DNA of 27,015 nt, taken from contig NAVB01002073.1 of assembly GCA_002179805.1 (NCBI GenBank), forward strand, positions 1-27,015. The letters run 5' to 3'. The stretch's first letter is position 1, and the number at the start of each line of letters is the position of its first letter. Below are positions 19,692 through 27,015 of this stretch, in pieces. The notes below the pieces were generated by a model, which worked only from the letters and a program-made list of their open reading frames with translations, was not told the origin of the DNA and did not search any database. Both the position numbers and the translations under genes were made by a program. This DNA is from Acanthamoeba lenticulata (Eukaryota; Discosea; Longamoebia; Acanthamoebidae).

Positions 19692-21248
19692 ATACAACAT
19701 CATGAAGAAGACGATGACAACATTGATGAAGATGACAGTGACGAACCGCATCATCTGCGACACGGCGGGCTCGTCAAACTGCTCGATGGCCACCTCCGTG
19801 TCGAGCGAGTCGGCCATGCCGCCCTCAAACTTGGCCTGGAAGTAGGGCGAGCGGGCGCAGAGCAGGAATTTGTGGCACGTAAACGTGTGGTCCGCGCATC
19901 GGATGCGCAGGTCTGTGAACCAGTTGTGCTCCTTGAGGAAGTTGCCGTTGAGCATCGGCGAATAGTCAAACTTATCCCCCTCCTTCTGCCGATCGGCATA
20001 GTCCATGAACAAGTAGAGCTTCTCAAAGTCCTGGTGCAGCAGGCTCTGCTGCCGTTGGAGGAACCCGGTCGGCCCAACTCGCTGCACACATCGCCTCAGT
20101 CAAGAAGAAAAAAAATGTGTGGAATGCACGCAAAAAAAAGGCCACAAGAATCTCTTGGCCTTGGAGGAAAGCGTGAGGCACCTGATTGCAGCCAAACATG
20201 GTGACTTCGAGGGTGCGGAGGAGGTTGATGAACTGGCGGTTGTCGGGCGCATGCGGGTCGTAGAGGCCGTTGCCATAGGCGTACTTGAGCAGCCGCAGAA
20301 ATGTCTCGGCGCTGGTCCCCGTGATCTCGTGCTCTCTGTGTGTTGCCCGAATCAGTTGTGAGTACCCCTTCTTCACAAAACGAAGACGACGACGATGGTT
20401 GAGGCGAGTGGTCACCTGTTGGGCGAGGTGAGCATGGCCTGGAGGATGGGCGAAGCGATGCGCATAGCGACAATCAAGCGGTGCGCGTAGATGCGCTGGC
20501 CTTCGACCACGAAGCACAGGTCGGCATGCTTGTCCACATTTAACGTGGCCTTGATGTTTTGCTCGAGCTCGTGCTGCCCCTCCTCGATCACTGTGTGCGC
20601 CCCCCCCCCCATGCTTCAGATTCCTTCATGCTGAGGACCGACGTCGCGAAAGGGCGGGCTGTACCGATGAAGGAGCTGCGCAGGTAGGTGCAAAGTGCCT
20701 CAGTGCCGTGGCGCAGGACAGACCAGGGGATGTTGGTCAGCTCTTTGTTGTTGTGCACCTGAAGCTGCAGCAGGGCCGGCAGGTGGCCGAGGAAGACGGG
20801 CAGCTCCTTGAACAGGTTGCCGCTCAAATTTAACTTGACTAAGTCTGTGTCGAATAAATGAATTATTATTTCGAGAAAATTAATAAAACGAATAAAAGTG
20901 CAAAAGAGGCGAGGTACTGGTGAGCATAACGAAGCCGATGGGGAGGTCGGTTAGGGCGTTGTTGGAGACGTCAAGTTCGTGGAGGAAGCTGAGCTGGTTG
21001 AGCTCCTGGGGCAGGGTCGTCAGGGCGCACGACCGGAGGATAAGCACGACGATGGGCGTTTGGGCATTGCGCATCAGCAAGTCGCGCACGACGCCTGGAG
21101 GCAGATGCCCGGCCCTGTTCGAGCCCCCTTGGGCCTGCAGGTCTTGTTGCGTGAGCTCAACGCGCTGGCCTGTCACGCGCGAGTTCACTTTGACCGTCTC
21201 CGACGGGAAGACCAGGGACACCGGTTGCGTGGTCTTAGCAGGCTCCAT
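19226..21248 (-). CDS. Leucine-rich repeat protein with two BTB domains
   Basis: Eight exons (21248-20918, 20844-20665, 20590-20416, 20335-20182, 20081-19747, 19642-19565, 19482-19374, 19291-19226) join to 475 aa. Residues ~65-165 carry leucine-rich repeats (ILRSCALTTLPQELNQLSFL, LDVSNNALTDLPIGF, LNLSGNLFKELPVFLGHL). Two BTB/POZ domains follow. The first begins at DKHADLCFVVEGQRIYAHRL and continues to FLRLLKYAYGNGLY. The second begins at WFTDLRIRCADHTFTCHKFL and continues to FDEPAVSQMMRFIYTDEA. BTB domains dimerise and often recruit Cullin-3, so an E3 ligase adaptor with LRRs as substrate-binding part is plausible (inference). Joining exons 2 and 3 removes a poly-C/G tract (20601-20610) next to the acceptor. 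Confidence 0.9.
19649..19694. repeat. (AAAT)n microsatellite in an intron
   Basis: A nearly perfect 46-base AAAT tandem array lies just inside the intron between exons 20081-19747 and 19642-19565 of the LRR-BTB gene, close to the splice acceptor. Confidence 0.95.
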
Positions 21249-21611
21249 CCGTCGTGCACACCAGCAGTAAAACGAGTTCTTCTCGACCGTTCTTCGCCCG
21301 ATCGCCTGTTGCTGCTGAAAAGCGCCGGCTTCTGGTTTAGCTGAAACTGTTTTTTCTAATGTGGAAAAAGAAAGGAAATAGAAAGAGAAGAGCAATATCT
21401 CGCATGATGGCTGTTGTGCGCTGTGCGCGGGTCTAGGTTCAACGGCCGGGCTTGACGCTTGGCTTCTACGCGCAACCTGGTGGTGTGTCGGCTGTTTGGC
21501 TTTGGCTTGCGGCTGCCTCGTGCAACTTAATAATGCTGGGCCAATGGCCGTGCGTAAAAAAAGAAAAAGTTGCAATATATCACCAGCAAGAGAAGGTAGG
21601 CGAAGAAGCAG
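21249..21611. promoter_or_regulatory. Divergent promoter region
   Basis: This 363-bp spacer lies between the divergent LRR-BTB gene (minus) and the beta-galactosidase gene (plus). It contains short AT-rich patches (for example near 21340-21400 and 21565-21580) but no convincing TATA element in a standard position. Both promoters must lie here. Confidence 0.4.
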
Positions 21612-24130
21612 ATGCGGTGCCGCAGCGCTCTCCCGGGCAAGTTGCTCTTGGTGGCAGGTATGCAGACTCTAATTCTTCTTCGCTTTTGTGGAGTTTTTGC
21701 TTCCTTGACTTATGCGCAATCACCTTGAGCAGCCGCCCTGGTTTTGATTCTTCAGGCAGTGACTGCACAGCGCTCGTTCGTCATTTCAGGTTTGCTTCCC
21801 TCTTCCCGCTTCCTCTTCCTCCTCGTCTGTCCTTCTTTTTGATTCTTTCTTTGCGCTTGGGCACCAAAGGGAATGAGTTTGTGAAGGACGGCCAGCCGTT
21901 CAGGATTGTGGGCGGCTCCATGCACTACTTTCGGTCCCTGCCGGAGCAGTGGCCCGCCCGCCTGCGCGCCCTCCGTGCGTGCGGCCTCAACACGGTGACC
22001 ACCTACGTGCCGTGGAACCTGCACGAGCCCTCGCCCGGGACCTACGCCTTTGACGGGCGGCTCAACGTCACCCGCTTCATCGAGGCCGCCCAGCGCGAGG
22101 GCCTCCTCGTCATCGTTCGCCCGCCGCCCTACATCTGCGCCGAGTTTGAGTTCGGCGGCCTCCCGGCGTGGCTCCTCAACGAGGAGGGCCTCCAGCTCCG
22201 GTGCTCGGAGCCCCGCTATCTCAAGCGCGTCGACAGCTTCCTCAACGTCTTCCTCCCCAAGATCGCGCCCTTCCAGTACTCGCGCGGTGCGCCCCATAAT
22301 TCTTTATTTCCTTTTCTTTTTATTTCAATGTTTTACATTTATCCCTTCATTCATTTGATTGTTCTATTATTAATACATAAAATGTTTGCAGGCGGCCCAG
22401 TCATCGCGTTGCAGGTGGAGAACGAGTACGGCAGCTATGGCAATGACCACGCCTACCTGCGCCACCTGGAGGTTGGGTTCCGTCAGAACGGCATCGACGC
22501 CATCCTCTTCTCCTCCAACGGGTTCGTGGGCCTTTCATGTGACGACCGGCTTAGCTTGATTGATTTATTTCTTAAAAGAATTTTTCTTCATGTATTTGAA
22601 AAATCTGCAGAGGCGTGGATCAGCTCTTGGTGGGCGGCGCTGCGGGCAACGTCCTTCGCACAGTCAACTTTGGCACCGGAGCCGACGTGGCCCAGAACCT
22701 CGGCGTCCTGCGCAAGTACCAGCCTTCGGGTCCGCTCTTTGTCACCGAGTTCTGGTGCGTTCTCCTCTTCATCGGCGTCTTCATTATCGTCGTCATCGTC
22801 GTCATCGTCTTCGTTATCGTCAAAGTGGACTTGGAGGCCGAGCATTGGCTAAGGTGGAGACGGGTGCAGGGACGGATGGTTCGACCATTGGGGCGAAGAG
22901 CACCACACGACGACCCCGCTCCAGTCCGGCCGCACGCTCGAGACCATCCTCGCCCACAACGCGTCGGTCAACCTGTACATGGCCTTTGGCGGCACCAACT
23001 TTGGGTTCACCAATGGCGCCAACTCGCCCTACCAGGCCACCACGACCTCCTACGACTACGACGCCCCCGTCAACGAATCGGTATGTTTCTACATTTCTAC
23101 ATTTGGACATTTGCGTGGCCTTTTTAATTTATGTAATTCAAATATATTAACCTTCTATGATCAGGGTGATGCCACGCCCAAGTGTTCTGCGTTCCGTGCA
23201 ATCATCTCGAAATACGTCGCTGTGCCTTCTGTGCCCATCCCGCCTCCCACTCCCAAGCGGGCCTACGGCACTGTACGCCTCTCCTTTTTGCTCTTCGCTT
23301 TCGCTGTTTTCGTTCTTCGTTTTTCGTTTCGTTCTTCGTTTTCGTTTTCGTTCTTTTTGACTCTGAATTGGATCGGATTCCAGGTGGCGATGACGCATAG
23401 CGCGGTCCTGTTTGACGAACCCGTCCTCGCGCGTTTGACGGCTAAAATGGTCGAGAGCGTGGCGACGCTGCCGATGGAGGCTCTGGGCCAGAACTTTGGG
23501 TTCATCCTCTACTCGACCACCTTCGAGGGCCCGCTCTCGGGGCCGCTCGACATCCGGGGTCTGGCCGACCGCGCGCTGGTCTTTGTTGACGGCAGCTACG
23601 TGGGCGTCCTCCAGCGCAACGCCAACCTCAAGTTAACCATCTCGGCCAAGGCGACGCTGCATCGCCTCGACATCCTCGTCGAGAACATGGGACGCATCAA
23701 CTTTGGCCCAGAACTGGCCGACAAGAAGGGCATCACCGACGGCGTGTGCATCGGCGAGCAGCACTTGTACCATTGGACCATCCGCGCGCTGCCCCTCGAC
23801 GACTTGGCCGCCGTGCCCTTCACGCAGCCCGCGGCGTCGAGCCACTTTGTCGGGCCCACGTTCTACCGGGCCGTGTGGAACATCTCGTCGGCCGACGAGC
23901 TGTTCGACACCTTCCTCGAGCTGCCCGGCTGGACCAAGGGCTTTGCGGTCGTCAATGGCTTCAATCTGGGCCGCTACTGGCGCATCGGGCCGCAGCAGTC
24001 GCTCTACGTGCCGGCGCCGCTCCTCCGCGTCGGGCAGAACGAACTCACCGTGCTGGAGCTCCACGGGCCCAATGATGTCCGTGCTCCCGCCGTCAAGTTC
24101 ACCAGCTTTGCTCGCTACGGCAAGGCGTGA
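21612..24130 (+). CDS. GH35 beta-galactosidase, secreted
   Basis: Exons 21612-21657, 21760-21789, 21870-22286, 22392-22521, 22611-22754, 22870-23080, 23165-23272 and 23384-24130 join to exactly 610 aa. The short N-terminus (MRCRSALPGKLLLVAVTAQ) looks like a signal peptide, followed by SFVISGNEFVKDGQPFRIVG and GGSMHYFRSLPEQW. The proposed acid/base is Glu176 in QVENEYG; the nucleophile is Glu254 in VTEFWDGWFDHWG. Further GH35 landmarks are YVPWNLHEP, RPPPYICAEFEFGGLPAWLL and AFGGTNFGFTNGA. The C-terminal ~250 residues form the beta-sandwich region, ending FNLGRYWRIGPQQSLYVPAPLL. Family members release terminal beta-galactose from glycans in lysosomes, secretions or cell walls. Length and active-site residues suggest an active enzyme. 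The 30-nt second exon is required to keep frame. Confidence 0.95.
22763..22822. repeat. Simple repeat of ATCGTC type in an intron
   Basis: Imperfect tandem TC(G/A)TC-rich hexamers fill part of the intron between beta-galactosidase exons 22611-22754 and 22870-23080. A related TTCG/TTTTCG array lies at about 23290-23358 in the intron before the last exon. Confidence 0.75.
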
Positions 24131-24207
24131 GCCCTCATTTAAAGAAAAGTTTTTGCTCTTTTTTTATTTGTTTTTTTTATTTATTTATTTCTTCCTCGAG
24201 CTCGTTC

Positions 24208-24992
24208 CTAGTAGGCGGCTTGAGGCGTGCCGGGCGAGGCGGCCGAGGCGGCCATCCCAGACTCCATGGCGGCCATGCGCTGCTGATCCGCTGCCCGCGC
24301 GCGTTCCTCCTTCTTCTTGCGCTTGAGGCTCTTCTTGCTGACGATCTTCATGCCGTAGGGCCAAACCGAGAACTTGGACAACCGCGCAAACTGCACCGCC
24401 GTGAAGATGCCTGTGTACGACGACACCAGGATGTGCGTCACGTCACGTTCCATCCGCATGTCAGAAATGACGTTGTTGAGGTTGCATTCCAGAGACTGGG
24501 ATTATACCGATGCCGGTGACGATGTTGGCGAAGAACGCCATCACGAGGGACCCGATGATCAGCCACCCAAAGAAGACCAGCCACACGACGTTGGCGACCG
24601 TGTTGTAGGTGGTCCCGGGCCGGTGCAAGTCTGACGTGGCCTCCTCGGGCGGGATGGGGACCGGCTTGAACCCGATCGGCAAGATCGCCCACCTGACCAC
24701 ACGCGCATGGCAGAGTGTCATTCAGTGGAGCTCAACTCTCGTCAGGAGCACCGTCCATTGGGTGTTGGGCGACGTACAAGGCCCAGCGGAAGGCCTCCAG
24801 GCCCATCGGGATGCCCACAATGGTGAGGCACAGGATGAGGCCGGCGATGAGGAACAGGCTCGCGACGACCCAGCCCCCGAGGACGATCCATATAATGCGG
24901 CGGATGGTGAGCACGGGCTCGATCTCTAGCACGTACTGCACGCCGTCGTAAAACTTTTTAAACCCTCGAGCGCCTGTCTTGACTGCTTCCAT
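24208..24992 (-). CDS. YccF-type inner-membrane-domain protein (two copies of the domain)
   Basis: Exons 24992-24778, 24692-24508 and 24410-24208 join to 200 aa. The protein has two tandem YccF-like units. The first is RRIIWIVLGGWVVASLFLIA followed by LILCLTIVGIPMGLEAFRWALW. The second is NVVWLVFFGWLIIGSLVMAF, continuing to NIVTGIGIFTAVQFARLSKF and SVWPYGMKIV. Each has two hydrophobic segments and the Ile-Pro/Gly turn typical of bacterial YccF (DUF307). The C-terminal tail is highly basic (KKSLKRKKKEERARA), then Ala/Met-rich. The biochemical function of YccF is not established. The gene converges with the beta-galactosidase gene, whose stop lies 77 bp away. Confidence 0.88.
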
Positions 24993-25436
24993 GTGTGTGC
25001 GAATTTGAGTTTCCTGGGGGTGGAACGTGGTAGCGCTGTAGCTTGCGTGTGTGTCTTGTGTGGGTCTTAAGTGATGACAAGGTTTCCCCACAAGCGGCGC
25101 GTTCCCGGCCGTTCCTCCCCTCTCCCTGCGAGGGAGACCACGGCCAAGCAGCCTCGCCTCCGATCTGTCGAAATTTCTTTGCATTTACTCGTCGGGTCTT
25201 TCGGTCAAAAAACGTTTGGCGTTCTTCCCCTTTCCTTTTGTCCTGCCCAAGATCGCCTCGAAGCTTCTGGGGCGTTCCTTGGTGTTGTGTGATTCACGAC
25301 TGGAGACTCCACTTGCTTGATCGCTGCCCACGTGCATGTGGCGCGCTTCACGTTCCCTACGGTCCGCACCCGCTTCCAAGTCTATCCTGCGTGCGTGCTT
25401 GAGCCATGCAGTTGTTGGAGAGACGACTAGGTAATT
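24993..25436. other. Intergenic region
   Basis: This 444-bp stretch lies between the start of the YccF gene (minus) and the 5S-like gene (plus). Open frames here show no conserved features. It should contain the YccF promoter; 5S genes use internal promoters. Nothing else was recognised. Confidence 0.4.
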
Positions 25437-25544
25437 GGATACGGCCATACTACCGCTTCCCATCCGAACAGCGAAGTTAAGCTGCGCCAGGCGGTGTTAG
25501 TACTGGGGTGGGCGACCACCCGGGAATCCACCGTGTCGTATCCT
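25437..25544 (+). rRNA. 5S rRNA-like gene, internally shortened
   Basis: The segment has the hallmarks of eukaryotic 5S RNA: helix I ends pair (GGATACG with CGTATCC), followed by TTCCCATCCGAACAGCGAAG, GGCGGTGTTAGTACTGGGGT and GGGCGACCACCCGGGAAT. The internal pol III promoter region is present. It is 108 bases long rather than about 119-120. The missing ~11 bases fall in the 5' part, between ATACT and ACCGC, where the first strand of helix II (partner of CTGCGC near 25482) should be. A T run at 25559-25562 could terminate pol III. It may be a pseudogene, a variant or an assembly error. Confidence 0.8.
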
Positions 25545-25558
25545 CCTCCTCTTCTTCC

Positions 25559-25562
25559 TTTT
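25559..25562 (+). terminator. Pol III T-run downstream of the 5S-like gene
   Basis: A TTTT run lies about 15 bases after the mature 3' end of the 5S-like gene, in a pyrimidine-rich stretch. This is the expected position and form for an RNA polymerase III terminator. Confidence 0.5.
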
Positions 25563-25673
25563 GCATCCCTCGCGCCCTGGTTGTCATAATGATAGCCTCT
25601 TTATTATGGGTGAACTAACGCTGGTGTTTGTGAACCAGAATGTTGCACTGCAGGTCCCCTGAATGATCTACAA

Positions 25674-26500
25674 TCAGCAACCGCCAGCCAGCTCGATGGT
25701 CTGTCCAGTGACCCAGCTTGCCTTGTCACTGGCGAGGAAGGCCACTGTGTTGGCAATCTCCTCTGGCTTGCCCAGCCTCTGCTCAAGCGGAGTCTGCTTG
25801 GCATACTTGGCCAGTTCATCAGGTCCCAGCTCTTTGTTGATATCCGTGGGGATGACGCCGGGCGCGACGCCGTTCACACGGATGCCCTGCCCGCCGAGCT
25901 CCTTTGCAGCAGTTCGAGTGAGCACGTCCACCCCCGCCTTGGTCGCAGCATACACGCCGTAGTCCTGCATCAAGGTGTGCCGTGTGATCTTCGTGTGCCA
26001 AGAGAGTAAGGTTGGGGGGGGGGGTCACGAACGGGAAGGCTGAGTCTGGCAAGGATGCTGCTGACGTTGATGATGCTCCCGCCCGAAGGCAACACCGCCG
26101 CAGCAGCCTCGATGCCCCACAAGGTGCCCTTCAAGTTGATGTTGATCAACGAGTCCACTGCTGCTTCGGTGGTCTTGCTCAAAAGCCCAGCTGAGAAGAC
26201 TCCCGAATTGTTGACAAAGATGTCGAGTCGGCCCCAGAGCTTGACGACCTGGTCCACGAGCTGGAAGATCTCGTCGCGGCTGCTCACGTCAGCCTTGAAG
26301 GCTTGCGCGCGTCCTCCGTTCTTGGCGATCTCCGCAACAACGGCTTCAGCGGCAGATGCGTTGTTGGCGTAGTTGACGGCCACGGTGGCGCCGTCGGCAG
26401 CGAGCTGGCGAGCAATGGCAGCGCCGATGCCTCGTGAGCTTCCTGTCACGATGGCCACTTTGCCGGCAAGAGGGTTGGTGCTGGTGCTGGTGGTGGCCAT
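25674..26500 (-). CDS. Short-chain dehydrogenase/reductase (FabG-like)
   Basis: Exons 26500-26033 and 25964-25674 join to exactly 252 aa. Residues 19-26 are the NAD(P)-binding TGxxxGIG motif (TGSSRGIG), NNSG is at 97-100, and the catalytic tetrad is Asn122, Ser146, Tyr159 and Lys163 (NVSSI, YAATK). The C-terminal VNGVAPGVIPTDI and WVTGQTIELAGG are typical of classical SDRs of the 3-oxoacyl-ACP reductase type. The substrate cannot be told from sequence. No targeting peptide is evident. The intron contains a poly-G tract on the plus strand (26014-26024). The ATG at 26500 fits family length. Confidence 0.93.
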
Positions 26501-26734
26501 CTTTGTGTCTTTGGTAGTTGATGGTGATGATGAGCAAACTGTCGAGAATTGGTGCAAGTGAGTGTTCTGTTATGTTAGGCTCTGGTTAGAGCACTCACTT
26601 TTTATCTGCAAGTCAACTTCGGCGACAGGTTGCCCAACCAGAGACGAACCGCAAGATTTCGGTCTTCTTCGTCTGAAAATGGAGAAAGTAAGCCCACTCG
26701 GGCGAGCCCTGAATTAGTCAGGATTATACCAGAA

Positions 26735-26779
26735 AAATTTTCCACGTTTGGGCTAAGTCTGTATAAAACTGGAAAATTT
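26735..26779. repeat. 10-bp inverted repeat, possible hairpin
   Basis: AAATTTTCCA at 26735-26744 is the exact reverse complement of TGGAAAATTT at 26770-26779, with a 25-base loop. It lies at the boundary of the AT-rich segment, so it may be part of a subterminal structure of the mobile element. Confidence 0.6.
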
Positions 26780-26809
26780 AGTATTATACAGTATTAAACA
26801 GTATTATAC
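26780..26809. repeat. Three tandem 10-bp units
   Basis: Three consecutive copies of AGTATTATAC (middle copy AGTATTAAAC) stand directly after the inverted repeat. Short repeats of this kind are common near transposon ends, where they can bind transposase. Confidence 0.7.
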
Positions 26810-26846
26810 TATTTAATACTACATTTCAAAAATCAATTTATTGTGT

Positions 26847-27015
26847 TCAATGACGATAATTGTTAATAAAAACAGCAACAATAGTGTAAGACATATGGTG
26901 TAATTGCAAAATGTATTCTTCATTCAAACCACATGGAAGACGTAATTGTTCACGGCATATGCGATAATTTTTAAATTCTTCCATTGTTTGTTCAACACGT
27001 ATACGCCATTGAGCT
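26847..27015 (-). mobile_element. C-terminal fragment of a DDE-type transposase (runs off right edge)
   Basis: A minus-strand frame enters from the right edge and ends at a TGA (26847-26849) after 55 codons. It reads AQWRIRVEQTMEEFKNYRIC and HHMSYTIVAVFINNYRH near its end. The RVEQT..xFKNxRI pattern followed by a hydrophobic helix resembles the last part of DDE_Tnp_4/Harbinger-like endonucleases, where a conserved Glu precedes a helical C-terminus. The AT-rich codon use differs from every other gene in the window. The rest of the gene lies outside, so family and integrity are uncertain. Confidence 0.65.

Larger units (their letters stand above)
26501..26846. other. Upstream region of the SDR gene grading into AT-rich transposon-like DNA
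   Basis: The first ~200 bases (to about 26710) are of ordinary composition and should hold the SDR promoter. From about 26720 the DNA is markedly AT-rich. It contains a 10-bp inverted repeat (26735-26744 with 26770-26779) and three tandem 10-bp units close to AGTATTATAC at 26780-26809, followed by the transposase stop at 26847-26849. Confidence 0.6.

Noticed and set aside
20601..20612. Poly-C run as a possible frameshift in the LRR-BTB gene
   Set aside because: The run lies in an intron once the donor at 20664 and the acceptor ending at 20591 are used.
25185..25463. Minus-strand open frame overlapping the 5S-like gene
   Set aside because: It overlaps the RNA gene, has no conserved features, and is short enough to be chance.
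26014..26024. Poly-G run as evidence of a broken SDR gene
   Set aside because: It falls in the single SDR intron. The two exons join in phase 0 to a complete 252-aa protein.

Overview
The window is protist nuclear DNA, most probably from an amoebozoan close to Acanthamoeba. This rests on three things: densely packed genes on both strands, GC-rich exons cut by many short GT-AG introns, and a 5S-like RNA gene that resembles the Acanthamoeba 5S sequence as I remember it. The species is inference. I rebuilt gene models by hand, joining exons so that splice phase, reading frame and protein-family conservation all agree. For nine of the ten complete genes the joined exons add up to an exact multiple of three with no internal stop (GH35 610 aa, CD36-like 811, zinc-cluster/PAS 468, LRR-BTB-BTB 475, YccF 200, SDR 252, kinase-Sel1 696, membrane glycoprotein 422, unknown protein 369). 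The tenth, a radical SAM protein (about 652 aa), is firm except for its first exon.

Left part (1-4121, minus strand): the 5' portion of a large secreted or surface protein. It has a signal peptide, then at least twelve short exons, nearly all encoding one copy of a Trp/Gln repeat and all bounded by phase-1 introns, then a Ser/Pro/Thr-rich repeat stalk that runs off the left edge. Its introns carry (CT)n and (CA)n microsatellites. An intergenic region of about 0.8 kb separates it from a plus-strand gene of unknown function (5024-6295).

Middle (6382-15475): on the minus strand, a bacterial-type radical SAM protein (6382-9537), a TKL-type kinase fused to Sel1 repeats (9676-12101) and a Zn(II)2Cys6 transcription factor with PAS-like regions (12210-13872) lie head to tail with very short spacers. 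A plus-strand type I membrane glycoprotein (14105-15475) diverges from the transcription factor.

Right part (15635-27015): a CD36/LIMP-2 family protein (15635-18904, minus), an LRR protein with two BTB domains (19226-21248, minus), a divergent GH35 beta-galactosidase (21612-24130, plus), a two-copy YccF membrane protein (24208-24992, minus), a shortened 5S rRNA-like gene (25437-25544, plus), an SDR oxidoreductase (25674-26500, minus), and at the edge the C-terminal end of a transposase in AT-rich DNA (26847-27015, minus). The CD36-like protein, membrane glycoprotein and beta-galactosidase all suit an endolysosomal or phagocytic role, but nothing shows that they are co-regulated. No tRNA gene, CRISPR array or prokaryotic operon was seen.
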